NCBI GenBank assembly: GCA_951801995.1
Contig: CATOOY010000024.1
Location: 1 to 18,705 of the forward strand
Length of the DNA: 18,705 bases
Direction: 5' to 3'
Source of the DNA: an uncultured Erysipelotrichaceae bacterium
GTDB lineage: Bacteria; Bacillota_I; Bacilli_A; RF39; UBA660
Position 1 is the first letter of the stretch; the number at the start of each line of letters is the position of its first letter. The notes under the pieces were generated by a model, which saw only the letters and a program-made list of their open reading frames with translations, was not told the DNA's origin and made no database searches. Position numbers and translations under genes: made by a program. Shown in pieces: positions 6,762-14,761 of this stretch.

Positions 6762-6941
6762 TTAATCACCTTCTTTTAAATATTTCATAATAACATTTTC
6801 AACCTTTGTTCTCATAGCAAGATATCCTTTTGTAGAAACACATATGATACAATCATTTGTAAATGTATAACCTAACATCTTGTTAGTAATTGTTTCTATT
6901 GATAATCCTTGCTTATAATAATTAATTATTTTTTCTTCCAT
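6762..6941 (-). CDS. small hypothetical protein
   Basis: A 59-codon frame between the helicase and the RecU-like gene; its TAA is directly followed by the RecU-like ATG, and it begins 8 bases after the helicase stop. The N-terminus IINYYKQGLSIETITNKMLG could be a small DNA-binding helical unit, but there is no clear domain. The ribosome binding site (AGGTAGG) is modest. Accepted as a gene for its tight packing and lack of a competing frame. Function unknown. Confidence 0.6.
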   Translation of the reverse strand: MEEKIINYYKQGLSIETITNKMLGYTFTNDCIICVSTKGYLAMRTKVENVIMKYLKEGD

Positions 6942-6948
6942 TACTAAC

Positions 6949-8451
6949 CTACCTATAAAATAATCTATTTAATATTTGTGTTGCTTGCATTTTATTTAAG
7001 TTTTCTGTGTCAAAGTCTTTCATAAATCTTTTGATCATACTAACTTGCTTTTCACTTGCTGGTACTTTTCCCCACTTTCTCATTTGATCAACATTCCAAA
7101 TATATTCATATTGTGAATATTCTTCTTGTAAATATTTAAATACTTTATCAAGTGCTCGTTGCATATTCATTTTTTGTCCACCTATTGTTGTTTTTCCTAA
7201 TTCATCTTGTGCTGGTATTCTTATTCTTTTCTTTGGAATGCTAACTACCATATCACCATTTGGCATCTTGAAATAATTAACTCCGTGTGTATTGTATTTC
7301 TGTTCTTTTGCCCATAAATTAACTATTTCTATATTTCTGATCCAACTAGCAGGACAGTCTGATTTTTTTACTATTAAGTCAGGAAGTTCAAATAAATCAC
7401 CTTGTATCTCGTCTTGCTTGTTTGTTGGTACAGTATTTAAATCTATTCCAAGTAATGATGGTGCTGTACATAAATTTGCTCTGCCTGTTGTTCCAACTAG
7501 GTCTATCAATGTAAGTTTTTCTTTTCCTGGATAAAGCCTTAATCCTCTACCTACCATCTGTGTATATAAAGAACTATTACTTGTTGGTCTTGCTATCATT
7601 ACAGTTTCAACAAGTGGCATATCTGTTCCTTCTGTGAAAATCATACAATTTACAAGTACAGGTATTTCTCTATTTGTAAACTTTTTAATTAATTCATCTC
7701 TTTTTTTTGTCTTTGCTGTTACTGCTACTGCACCTGGTATTTTTTCTGCAATTGCTTCTGCGTGTTCTACACTACAAGCAAATATTAAAGTTTGTCCTTT
7801 TGCATATTTTTTATATGCTTCAGCTATTGCATTATTTAATACCTCTTGATTCATTACTTCTTCTAATTCTCCTGGTGCAAAATCTCCCATTCTTCTTGCT
7901 ACTTTTGAAATGTCATAACCTATATTTACTCTTAAGCAGTAGATATCAGTTAAGTATTTGTTTTGAATTGCCCATTTTATATCTCTTTCAAATATAATGT
8001 CTTGGTATATATCATCAAGTCTTACATTATCACCCCTATTTGGTGTTGCTGTAAATCCTAAATGTAGTCTAGGTTTGAAGTAATCATATATTTTTCTATA
8101 AGATGTTGCTGCAGCGTGATGTGCTTCGTCTGTTATTATCAAGTCAAAATCGTTAGGCTTGAATTTTTCTAATCTATGTATTATACTTTGTACGGATGCT
8201 ATTACGACTGGTTCTCCTTTGGATTTGTGATTCGCCATTTCAATTCCAACTGGACAGTCATAGTATTTAATTGGTTGTGTTACTAGTTCTTCTCTATGTG
8301 CTAAAACTAGTACACGACCTTTTCTTTTTATGCTTGTAAAAGTTGCTGTTTTTCCTAATCCTGTAGCCATTTGAATTAAATATGCTCCTGGATCAAGATT
8401 ATCAATCAACCTGTTACATTCTTCTTGGTAATCTCTTAATACTAAATTCAA
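6949..8451 (-). CDS. superfamily 2 DNA/RNA helicase (DEAH type)
   Basis: A 500-residue SF2 helicase with all core motifs: ATGLGKT (motif I, about 29-35), ASVQS (Ia/Ib region), DEAHH (II, 108-112), FTATP (III, 132-136), and QMVGRGLR (VI, 297-304). A 170-residue C-terminal extension has no motif I recognise. It resembles helicases in replication modules of phages of Bacillota that lack a DnaB-type helicase, and may unwind the origin or forks. It starts with TTG overlapping the previous stop (TTGA), with AGGTGG upstream. Confidence 0.9.
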   Translation of the reverse strand: MNLVLRDYQEECNRLIDNLDPGAYLIQMATGLGKTATFTSIKRKGRVLVLAHREELVTQPIKYYDCPVGIEMANHKSKGEPVVIASVQSIIHRLEKFKPNDFDLIITDEAHHAAATSYRKIYDYFKPRLHLGFTATPNRGDNVRLDDIYQDIIFERDIKWAIQNKYLTDIYCLRVNIGYDISKVARRMGDFAPGELEEVMNQEVLNNAIAEAYKKYAKGQTLIFACSVEHAEAIAEKIPGAVAVTAKTKKRDELIKKFTNREIPVLVNCMIFTEGTDMPLVETVMIARPTSNSSLYTQMVGRGLRLYPGKEKLTLIDLVGTTGRANLCTAPSLLGIDLNTVPTNKQDEIQGDLFELPDLIVKKSDCPASWIRNIEIVNLWAKEQKYNTHGVNYFKMPNGDMVVSIPKKRIRIPAQDELGKTTIGGQKMNMQRALDKVFKYLQEEYSQYEYIWNVDQMRKWGKVPASEKQVSMIKRFMKDFDTENLNKMQATQILNRLFYR

Positions 8452-8672
8452 TCAAGACCACCACCTAAATTCTCTTTTTCTATAACATAAGAATTTTTTA
8501 TTTTATACAAATCTGAATAATTAGTTTTTGCAGCAGTTTCTCCTGTATGATAATTTACAAATGCACCATCTTTACAAAGTCTTTTTATTTTTCCTATTTC
8601 TACAGTATAAATTTCACCAGTATAACTTTTCCCTATAAAAACTACTAATTCTCCAACTTTAAAGTCCTTCAA
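8448..8672 (-). CDS. small hypothetical protein
   Basis: A 74-residue protein, probably an all-beta fold of SH3-like size (VGELVVFIGKSYTGEIYTVE, then IGKIKRLCKDGAFVNYHTG). Its stop overlaps the helicase start by 4 bases and its start lies inside the end of the zinc-finger gene. A GTG at 8681 touches the Shine-Dalgarno sequence and cannot be used efficiently; the TTG at 8672 lies 7 bases after AAAGGAG and is preferred. Function unknown. Confidence 0.65.
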   Translation of the reverse strand: MKDFKVGELVVFIGKSYTGEIYTVEIGKIKRLCKDGAFVNYHTGETAAKTNYSDLYKIKNSYVIEKENLGGGLD

Positions 8673-9072
8673 ATATCTCACTCCTTTGCTTTTTATATTT
8701 TTCTATTCTTTCTTGTGAAAGTCTAATTGTTTCCTCACATTCTTTTTTTTCAAACATACCAATATGTGTATATTCTCTTGATATTCCTAATTGTTCAGCT
8801 AACCATCCATATGCCTTATATCTTGTTGTAATTCGTAATGGTTTTTTCCATATCTGATCAAACCAGTAATGTGCTGCTTTCCTGTATCTTCTTAATTCTT
8901 CATTGGCCAAAGTTCCAAGTGGTGTATTTGTTCCTGGATGCACTCCAACAAATGCTCTACAATTTCTACATAAATAACATTTTCCTTCGCCATATTCTCG
9001 GCCATATATTTCTGCATTTGATGTATAAACAACTGGATTTCCACAATATCTACATATTGTTGGTTTTTCCAT
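8659..9072 (-). CDS. DUF3268-type zinc-finger phage protein
   Basis: A 137-residue protein with two N-terminal Cys pairs (CRYCG at 7-11; CYLCRNC at 32-38), then VGVHPGTNTPLGTLAN, HYWFDQIWK and THIGMFEKKEC. This pattern matches the DUF3268 zinc-finger proteins common in replication modules of Bacillota phages; the family has no established activity, and single-strand DNA or primase partnership is only a guess. The frame is open to 9105 through a TTG, but the ATG at 9072 with AGGGGG upstream gives the expected family N-terminus (MEKPTICRYCG). Confidence 0.82.
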   Translation of the reverse strand: MEKPTICRYCGNPVVYTSNAEIYGREYGEGKCYLCRNCRAFVGVHPGTNTPLGTLANEELRRYRKAAHYWFDQIWKKPLRITTRYKAYGWLAEQLGISREYTHIGMFEKKECEETIRLSQERIEKYKKQRSEIFEGL

Positions 9073-9076
9073 TTTT

Positions 9077-9466
9077 TTAAAATTCCCCCTTAAACACAGT
9101 AGCAAGTATCTCTACTGCAAGATTTAATGTTTCGCATAACCTTTCTTCAGTAATTGGTTTTGCTTCTTCAGCTTCTCCATTTAGTATTTTTCTTAATTTT
9201 GTTCTTTGCATTTCAGTATTCTTTATATGATCTATATGTTCTTGAAACATTGATGTTTGAAATTCATATTCCTTCCATCTTTTTTCATAGTCTGCTAATA
9301 TTAGTTGCTTTGTTTTACTAGCATTTTCAGTAGTTATCTGCTTATTATGAAACATTACTAATAACTGCTTTAATGCTAGAAAACAATGTATTTCTAATAA
9401 GTTATAATCTCCAGGAGGTGTTTCAAGTTTTATAGAGTCGTTTATGATTTCTTCTTTACTTTTCAT
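9077..9466 (-). CDS. hypothetical phage protein (helical)
   Basis: A 129-residue, charged, mostly helical protein (IHCFLALKQLLVMFHNK; NTEMQRTKLRKILNG; LNLAVEILATVF). I do not recognise a family. It is the first gene after the non-coding repeat region, and its Shine-Dalgarno sequence GGAGGTAAGAC is itself one of the repeats of that region, so a repeat-binding protein could control its translation or transcription. It ends 5 bases before the zinc-finger gene. Confidence 0.75.
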   Translation of the reverse strand: MKSKEEIINDSIKLETPPGDYNLLEIHCFLALKQLLVMFHNKQITTENASKTKQLILADYEKRWKEYEFQTSMFQEHIDHIKNTEMQRTKLRKILNGEAEEAKPITEERLCETLNLAVEILATVFKGEF

Positions 9467-9728
9467 TATGGTCTTACCTCCAATTTATTTTTTTTGCATA
9501 CCTCAAATATGCAATTTATATATAGGTCTTACCTGTCTTACCTTTTTCCGTGAATATATTTATATTTTTTATGAAAGTTTTTATTTTTAGGTTTTAAATA
9601 AAAATTCCCATATGTATATTATTATTTTGTAAGAGGTAAGACTTTTATATTTTTATTTTATGTAATCGGCTTGGCTCTATATTTTTTATAGTCTTACCTT
9701 AGGCTTACCTTGGTCATTTTAGGTAAGC
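9467..9728 (-). repeat. non-coding repeat region in replication module, candidate origin/operator
   Basis: A 262-bp gap, the only long one in the operon, very AT-rich. It holds GTCTTACCT at 9471-9479, 9526-9534, 9535-9543 (tandem) and 9691-9699, its reverse AGGTAAGAC at 9634-9642, and the variants GGCTTACCT (9702-9710) and AGGTAAGCC (9721-9729). The last two form a 10-bp perfect inverted repeat (9701-9710/9721-9730) across the stop of the DUF927 gene, with no T-run. Another inverted repeat is TTGCATA/TATGCAA (9494-9514). I see no coding frame. Iterons of a phage origin, or operators, fit best. Confidence 0.6.
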
Positions 9729-11633
9729 CTAAAATGGTAGATCTTCCATATTTTGTTGTTGATATTTTTCCTCATAAGCAAGATCTGATTTCTCTGGTTC
9801 TAATCTAAATTTTATATAATTTGCTTTTACTCCAAAAGCCTTTGTTTGATGTGTGAATTTTCCTTGTGAATTGCGTTCTATTTGATTTCTATCTGCAAAG
9901 TTTCTTATTACTGCTGAAAAATCAAAACCTGCTTTGTTTAATGCTTCAGCATATAAACTTTTATTTACTAAACAAATATCTTCATCTTCGACATATTTAC
10001 CCCAAATTTCTCCGTTTTCATTTTCTCTAAATCTATTTATATTTTGTGAAATCCAGTTCATTGTCCATTCATATGCTCTTGTAGAAACATCAACTTCTTT
10101 TGCACTTGTAAGCCATCCACTTACATCTTCTATTGTTAATTTTTCATCTTTAAAAATTAAGTCTGTAGATATTTCATCAGCAAGTAAAACTGTGGCCATA
10201 GCCATTGCTTGCTTATCTGTAGTATCTGTTTTTTGTAGTATATTTTGAAATATCTCTCTATACCTTTGTTGTAATTTTTCTTGTTTAGGAATATTATTTA
10301 TAAATTCTTTACCAGCAAATCCGTAATTTTTTCTAACAAAGTTACTTACAAAATTACCATCTGCAATTACTTTTTCTGTTGCTTCTACTTCAATTACTCT
10401 GTTTTTTACTCCTCCACCTGAAGTTGCTTTTGTTATTGGTTCTTCTCCTGTAAATAGGAAACAGCAATTCCATTCTTTTAAAAGTTCTATTCCACCATAA
10501 GCCTTACCTCTGCCTCTATCAACACCTTCTGTTAAATACATTACCAGGTTATCAAAACTGTCCCATCTACTTTTAATTGTTTGTAATTCATCTCCTGCAA
10601 ATGGAATATCGTGTACGAATGCTGCATATCTTGCTAGTGCTACTTGTGTTGCATTTAATGTTCTTACTAATTTTCCTACTTCAGGATTACCCCAAACACT
10701 CATTGCAAGCATTAAACCTACTGTTTTACCTGTTCCTGTTCCACCCCATATATGTACTACGAATGGCAGTACACCTAACATTTGATTTAATGTACTAGCA
10801 AATGAAGATGCTAAAAGTAAATGTGCAATTTTGCTTTCTTTTCTTACTTTTCTACATACTTCTTTCCATTCTTCATATTCTCCAACTTCTCGTATGCTTA
10901 CATATACATCTTTAAATGCTATGTCGCCATCATACTTTAAGTCGCCTACATAAGGTGCAAATTCATTTTCTATCCATCCTAACCTGTCCGTGCTACGATT
11001 TACTGGAATTTCTTTTGCATTTAAGGAAACTACATCTGCAATATATGAAACTAGATCCTTTGCATTCTCTGAATTTACTTCTATTCCCCTATCTGATAAT
11101 TGGATAATATTAGATTTATTTGCTACCATACTTCTTTCAATTGTTATGTACTGCCATTTATTATCTTTGAAAAATGCTAGTTTTATTTTTTCAGTTTCAG
11201 AGTCAACATTAATTAATCTCTCTACTGGTAATATAGGATGCGAACAAGCTACTATTGTCTGTGGTATCATACCTGCACCCATAATACTTTTAGTGACTCC
11301 TGTATCTTCACATTCCCACTTTCCACACTTTAGTTTTTCAATTGGTGGCTGTGTGAATTGAATTGTATTGCTACCTCTTTGTTTAAATCTTTGTGCAAAT
11401 TCTGTTTGGTATGCTTTTAAAAGTTTGTCAAAACTTCTTATATTTCCAAGTTCCCTTGCCTTATCCTGTAATCGTATAATTAGTGTTGTTCTCGCTATTT
11501 GGTTATCTATTGAAAAAATATGTTCAAATATTTCCTTATCTAAAATTTGCTCTTTTGTTAATTCACTAATCTCCCCAAAAGGTGTAAACCCTTCATCAAT
11601 TAATTGCTCTGAAAGTTCTAACTCTTGATTCAA
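9729..11633 (-). CDS. DUF927 helicase-like replication ATPase
   Basis: A 634-residue protein. The central region (about 200-420) matches DUF927/phage primase-helicase ATPases: HIWGGTGTGKTVGLMLA (Walker A at 297-304), then AGDELQTIK, VDRGRGKAYGG and FTGEEPITKA (sensor-like), then GVKNRVIEVE. The first 200 residues and the C-terminal winged-helix-like part (AEALNKAGFDFSAVIRNFADRNQIERN) have no named domain. It ends MEDLPF, like the protein-binding tip of SSB. It follows the CHC2 zinc-finger gene, so together they resemble a split primase-helicase. TTG start with AGGTGG 9 bases upstream; 38-base overlap with the gene before. Confidence 0.87.
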   Translation of the reverse strand: MNQELELSEQLIDEGFTPFGEISELTKEQILDKEIFEHIFSIDNQIARTTLIIRLQDKARELGNIRSFDKLLKAYQTEFAQRFKQRGSNTIQFTQPPIEKLKCGKWECEDTGVTKSIMGAGMIPQTIVACSHPILPVERLINVDSETEKIKLAFFKDNKWQYITIERSMVANKSNIIQLSDRGIEVNSENAKDLVSYIADVVSLNAKEIPVNRSTDRLGWIENEFAPYVGDLKYDGDIAFKDVYVSIREVGEYEEWKEVCRKVRKESKIAHLLLASSFASTLNQMLGVLPFVVHIWGGTGTGKTVGLMLAMSVWGNPEVGKLVRTLNATQVALARYAAFVHDIPFAGDELQTIKSRWDSFDNLVMYLTEGVDRGRGKAYGGIELLKEWNCCFLFTGEEPITKATSGGGVKNRVIEVEATEKVIADGNFVSNFVRKNYGFAGKEFINNIPKQEKLQQRYREIFQNILQKTDTTDKQAMAMATVLLADEISTDLIFKDEKLTIEDVSGWLTSAKEVDVSTRAYEWTMNWISQNINRFRENENGEIWGKYVEDEDICLVNKSLYAEALNKAGFDFSAVIRNFADRNQIERNSQGKFTHQTKAFGVKANYIKFRLEPEKSDLAYEEKYQQQNMEDLPF

Positions 11634-12204
11634 TTCTTCTCACCACCTTTTTTTCGTGTTTCCAAAACCATATTTTATCTTCGTTTGTTCCGTTTATAAA
11701 AATACTGTCTATTAAATAATCAATATAATCTTTATTGTGCATTGCTTCTACAAATAGATCATCAGGTTCTTCTTCCATATTTTTTGGTGCTTTTTCTTCT
11801 TCCCATTTCCAAAGCAAGTGTAAATAATCGCACAATAATTGAAATGTTTTGTTTTCCCATTTCTTAAATATTTCTTCTGTTTTTTGCTTATTTTTATATT
11901 TATTAATTTCAAAATAATTACTTCTTTGATTTGGATCTAATCCTAATCCTAAAGTGTAGTTTATACTTTTCGCTGCTTCTAAAGCATTTATATTTAACAA
12001 TTCTGATACAAGAGAAATTGAGTCGCCACCTTTTCCACATCCAAAGCATTTCCATATTTGTTTTTGTGGTGATATTGAAAGACTAGCTGTTTTTTCTTTA
12101 TGGAATGGGCATACACATTTATATGCCCTATTCAGTTTTAATCCATAAAGTTCTGCTACTTTTACTATATTTGCTCTTTCTTTAACTTCTCTGATCAAAC
12201 TCAT
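11596..12204 (-). CDS. CHC2 zinc-finger primase-like protein (DnaG N-terminal domain only)
   Basis: A 202-residue protein. The start (MSLIREVKERANIVKVAELY) and CPFHKEKTASLSIS ... CFGCGKGGDSISLV are the DnaG zinc-binding domain, with ligands Cys32, His35, Cys53 and Cys56. No TOPRIM catalytic core follows; the last 100 residues are helical and acidic. It may recognise the priming or origin sequence and work with the DUF927 ATPase next to it. AGGAGG lies 8 bases before the ATG. Alternatives: an accessory DNA-binding protein or a primase with a divergent catalytic part. Confidence 0.85.
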   Translation of the reverse strand: MSLIREVKERANIVKVAELYGLKLNRAYKCVCPFHKEKTASLSISPQKQIWKCFGCGKGGDSISLVSELLNINALEAAKSINYTLGLGLDPNQRSNYFEINKYKNKQKTEEIFKKWENKTFQLLCDYLHLLWKWEEEKAPKNMEEEPDDLFVEAMHNKDYIDYLIDSIFINGTNEDKIWFWKHEKKVVRRIESRVRTFRAIN

Positions 12205-12214
12205 AATTTACCTC

Positions 12215-12778
12215 CTAAAAAGGAAGGTCATCATTATCTGCAGCAGATGCTGTTGCATCAAATGCTTGATCATATTGATTGTCACTCAACACTTTTTTAT
12301 TTGGTATTTTTGCTTCTTCAGCTTTGTCATAAGATACTGCAAAAAAAGGCTTTACTGCTGTATGTGGTAATCCATCTGTACCTAAAAATTCTTCTTCTCT
12401 AAAGACTAAACCTATTTTTTTATTAACTAATTTTTGTTCATCAAAATCAAATTTGAAATTTGTATTTGATGCTTCTACTGAAGTTATAAGACCTTTAAAT
12501 TTTGGATTTGTTGTTCCTGGATTATATCCTTCAGTAAATACTGTCCAAATACCACTCCACTTTCTTTCTTCAGGAGATCTAGTATCATTATCAAATTTCT
12601 TTTGATAATAATCTTTGTATTCTCCTTCTGCAATGTCAAATTCTATTTTTAGAAATTCTTTCCCTGCTTGTGTTTTTTCACAAACTACTTTTTTAATTAA
12701 GCATTTATATCCTCCTGCTGGTAATGTTTCAAATTCTCCGAAGCTTTGTGCTTCATCATATCCTGCTGGTTTTTCCAT
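12215..12778 (-). CDS. DUF669 single-strand DNA-binding-like protein
   Basis: A 187-residue protein of the phage DUF669 family: ETLPAGGYKCLIKKVV at the start, FLKIEFDIAEGEYKDYYQ in the middle, then a flexible Ala/Asp-rich tail ending in NDDLPF. The last residues copy the conserved acidic tip of bacterial SSB (DDDIPF), which binds primase, RecO and other partners. Together with the neighbouring Sak4-like ATPase this is a known pairing for phage recombination. GGGAGG precedes the ATG. The SSB-like role is inferred from family context and the tip. Confidence 0.85.
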   Translation of the reverse strand: MEKPAGYDEAQSFGEFETLPAGGYKCLIKKVVCEKTQAGKEFLKIEFDIAEGEYKDYYQKKFDNDTRSPEERKWSGIWTVFTEGYNPGTTNPKFKGLITSVEASNTNFKFDFDEQKLVNKKIGLVFREEEFLGTDGLPHTAVKPFFAVSYDKAEEAKIPNKKVLSDNQYDQAFDATASAADNDDLPF

Positions 12779-12780
12779 AA

Positions 12781-13038
12781 TTAGTTACCTCCCATAATTT
12801 TTTTAATATTATTTATTACTTGATCTAAATCTTTTACTGATGTTATTTTATGTACTTCTACTTTCCCAATTTTATCTTCAATTTTTGTTTTGATATCTTC
12901 TTGTTCAGTTTTACAATGTTTTCCTTCACATTCTTTTTTTTCTGTTTCTTCTTCATTCATTACATCTTCTGCTATTTCTGCTATATTAAGTCCTGATAAG
13001 AATGCTAATCCTATAATTTCTAATGTATTAAAATTCAT
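12781..13038 (-). CDS. small acidic protein, hypothetical
   Basis: An 85-residue protein starting with a hydrophobic helix (LEIIGLAFLSGLNIAEIAEDV), then a Glu/Lys-rich stretch with two cysteines (CEGKHC) and a C-terminal helix (ITSVKDLDQVINNIKKIMG). No domain recognised. Its ATG overlaps the stop of the basic 46-residue gene (TAATG), and it ends 2 bases before the DUF669 gene, so it belongs to the recombination cluster by position only. Confidence 0.7.
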   Translation of the reverse strand: MNFNTLEIIGLAFLSGLNIAEIAEDVMNEEETEKKECEGKHCKTEQEDIKTKIEDKIGKVEVHKITSVKDLDQVINNIKKIMGGN

Positions 13039-13178
13039 TATTTCTCACCTCTTTTCTTTTTTTGAAACCATTTCCAAAATCCTCTAAAGTCTGATCTATA
13101 TCTTTTGGCCACACCTTTGTTATGGTCTTTCCATTGTTTTTTTAATTGATTTCTTTCAATTTTTCTTTGAAGGCTCAT
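13038..13178 (-). CDS. very basic 46-residue protein, hypothetical
   Basis: A short frame rich in Lys and Arg (KIERNQLKKQWKDHNKG; KWFQKKKRGEK) with a perfect AAGGAGG before its ATG. It overlaps the end of the Sak4-like gene by 23 bases and the next start by one base (TAATG). The tight coupling and strong Shine-Dalgarno sequence make it a likely real gene. It may bind nucleic acid by charge; nothing more can be said. Confidence 0.65.
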   Translation of the reverse strand: MSLQRKIERNQLKKQWKDHNKGVAKRYRSDFRGFWKWFQKKKRGEK

Positions 13179-13803
13179 TTTTGTTTTCCTCCTTTTTAGT
13201 CAACTCATAATATTCTCTAATTGTTTGATCTACCATTTTTAAATCATTATCAATTTTATGTTCAAACATATCCATAGGGCTTTTAGCTGGATTAGTTCCA
13301 TCAGAATTTGTAATAAAGAAATGTTCGCTTCCTTCTACTTGACAAAGTAAAACTATTGAAAATAATCCTTCTACAGTAAGTTGATTATCAAGCATTTTCC
13401 CTAAAGTTTTTGCTTTTAGTTTTCCGTTATCTGCTAACTCTGTGTGATGTAACATATATACAATACAATCATTAGGTGTTCTTTTAATAATGAAATCAAT
13501 TAAATCTTTAAAATTTAAAGCCATATTAGTAAATTTGCCATAACCTACTTCTTTTGCGTGTTCAAAACTTTCAAAGGCCATTAAATATTGTGAATCGTCT
13601 ATTACATAAGTTTTAAAATTTCCTTTTTGTATATTTGATTTTATCTGTGTATATGTAACATTGTCTGCTTTATTTAGTTGCTTTTTAAAAGGTAGTGGTT
13701 TACCTGCTACATTGTAAATTGCAACATCTTCCTTTTCAAAATTTCTTAAACTGCAACTTTTTCCTGAACCTGATTCGCCTAAAATTAATACTGGTATTCC
13801 CAT
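13156..13803 (-). CDS. Sak4-like P-loop ATPase (RecA/Rad51-type annealing-recombination protein)
   Basis: A 215-residue RecA-like ATPase: Walker A GESGSGKS at 9-16, Walker B TYVIDDSQ at about 65-72, a motif VYMLHHTE at about 115, and LTVEGLFSIVLLC near the C-terminal third. Size, motifs and the adjacent DUF669 SSB-like gene match the Sak4 group of phage single-strand annealing proteins, which work with a phage SSB. Its start overlaps nothing, but its upstream neighbour's ATG-TAA junction (TAATG) couples it. A more general AAA-type ATPase is the fallback. Confidence 0.8.
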   Translation of the reverse strand: MGIPVLILGESGSGKSCSLRNFEKEDVAIYNVAGKPLPFKKQLNKADNVTYTQIKSNIQKGNFKTYVIDDSQYLMAFESFEHAKEVGYGKFTNMALNFKDLIDFIIKRTPNDCIVYMLHHTELADNGKLKAKTLGKMLDNQLTVEGLFSIVLLCQVEGSEHFFITNSDGTNPAKSPMDMFEHKIDNDLKMVDQTIREYYELTKKEENKNEPSKKN

Positions 13804-14024
13804 TATTCTTCTCCCTTCTCTACTAAATTTAAATTGAAATCAAATTTATATGGTGTTCCTGCTTTTATATCAAGTTTTAATTCTCCATTTTCCAAACTCA
13901 TTGTCATTACTCCATCATTAAATACTCCTGTAATACTGTCTCCATCTTCTAGCTTCGCATCTTCCCCATATTCTTCTTTCATTGCTTTTTGCATCATTTC
14001 CATTGCTTTACTTATTGCTTCCAT
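13803..14024 (-). CDS. small hypothetical protein
   Basis: A 73-residue acidic protein: an N-terminal helix rich in Met (ISKAMEMMQKAMKEEYG) and a beta-rich second half (SITGVFNDGVMTMSLENGEL; KFDFNLNLV). Its stop overlaps the ATG of the Sak4-like gene and its ATG lies at the stop of the Gp157-like gene, so the three are coupled. No family recognised. Confidence 0.7.
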   Translation of the reverse strand: MEAISKAMEMMQKAMKEEYGEDAKLEDGDSITGVFNDGVMTMSLENGELKLDIKAGTPYKFDFNLNLVEKGEE

Positions 14025-14512
14025 TATTTAATCCTCAAACTTTCTCCTCTTGGCTCTAAATGTGCAAAAGGTAATTCTTTTCCTGCCTCTAAATCGGCTC
14101 TTATTTTTTCTGTGTCATTTTCAATAACTGTTTTGGTATATTCTTCAGGTACATCTCCGTCAATAGTAAGCGGTTGCTTTCCACCATTTTTTGCTATATT
14201 AAATGTAAATAAGTCTGTTGCAAATTTTGTTTTTCCTGTAGATTTCATTGCGTTAAATAAGTTTTGTTTTAAAGTATTTACTCTATTTTCAAATACTTTT
14301 GCACTTTCTGTTAGTCTTTTTGCTTCTTCTTTTCTAGCGTTTTTCTTTGCTTCTAGTTCTTTTATAATTTTTGCATATCCATCTGCTTTATCTTCAATTT
14401 CTCCCTCAATACCTTCTAATGTATCAAGTATCATTTGTTCATCTACTTCTTCGTTATATAACATATTAAGTACAGTTTCATAGTTGTTTGTTAATTGGTA
14501 TAAATTACTCAT
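14024..14512 (-). CDS. Siphovirus Gp157-like protein
   Basis: A 162-residue protein with the Gp157 layout: MSNLYQLTNNYETVLNML at the start, a long central coiled coil (IIKELEAKKNARKEEAKRL; ESAKVFENRVNTLKQNL), then GKTKFATDLFTFNIAKNGG and a conserved end region (VPEEYTKTVIENDTEKIRAD). Gp157 was linked to phage resistance in Streptococcus thermophilus; its biochemical role is unclear. It lies, as usual, beside the Sak4/SSB cluster. The frame opens earlier, but the ATG at 14512 with AGGAGG upstream is clearly the start. Confidence 0.88.
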   Translation of the reverse strand: MSNLYQLTNNYETVLNMLYNEEVDEQMILDTLEGIEGEIEDKADGYAKIIKELEAKKNARKEEAKRLTESAKVFENRVNTLKQNLFNAMKSTGKTKFATDLFTFNIAKNGGKQPLTIDGDVPEEYTKTVIENDTEKIRADLEAGKELPFAHLEPRGESLRIK

Positions 14513-14720
14513 CTTCTTGTTCCTCCTTTTCAAACATATTACCTTCCATTGTATGTAAAATAACCATTCCACTTAGCATCATTGTAAGTTGGAATTTTGC
14601 ATCATCTTTATGATTATCTCCTGCTGGTTTATCCATAGTTTTCATCATTGCATTGTTGTAAATTTCTTTTAATTCTTCATATGTATATGTCTTTCCTTTT
14701 CTAATTTTTAAATTTTCCAT
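14505..14720 (-). CDS. small hypothetical phage protein
   Basis: A 71-residue protein with a helical, charged N-terminal half (KTYTYEELKEIYNNAMMK) and a Met-rich hydrophobic stretch (FQLTMMLSGMVILHTMEG), then an acidic tail. AAAGGA stands 10 bases before its ATG. It overlaps the Gp157-like start by 8 bases. Its leader contains the inverted repeat and plus-strand promoter described at 14727-14767. Function unknown. Confidence 0.7.
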   Translation of the reverse strand: MENLKIRKGKTYTYEELKEIYNNAMMKTMDKPAGDNHKDDAKFQLTMMLSGMVILHTMEGNMFEKEEQEDE

Positions 14721-14726
14721 TTTTTC

Positions 14727-14755
14727 TTGTCCTTTCTAACTTTCTATGTTAAAAT
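14727..14755 (+). promoter_or_regulatory. candidate plus-strand promoter inside the minus-strand operon
   Basis: TTGTCC (14727-14732), a spacer of exactly 17 bases and TAAAAT (14750-14755), with TG one base before the -10 (extended -10). A perfect 8-bp inverted repeat, CTTTCTAT/ATAGAAAG (14740-14747 and 14760-14767), brackets the -10 and expected start site and could be an operator. It points against the operon, toward the terminator at 14789-14835. Confidence 0.45.
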
Positions 14756-14761
14756 ATAAAT

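Noticed and set aside
9471..9729. Possible CRISPR-like array in the GTCTTACCT repeats
   Set aside because: Units are only 9 bases, occur in both orientations and at irregular spacing, with no cas gene nearby; iterons or operators fit better.
576..14483. Many plus-strand open frames across the minus-strand operon
   Set aside because: They lie opposite or out of frame with confident genes, give Leu/Phe/Ser-rich low-complexity proteins, and lack ribosome binding sites.
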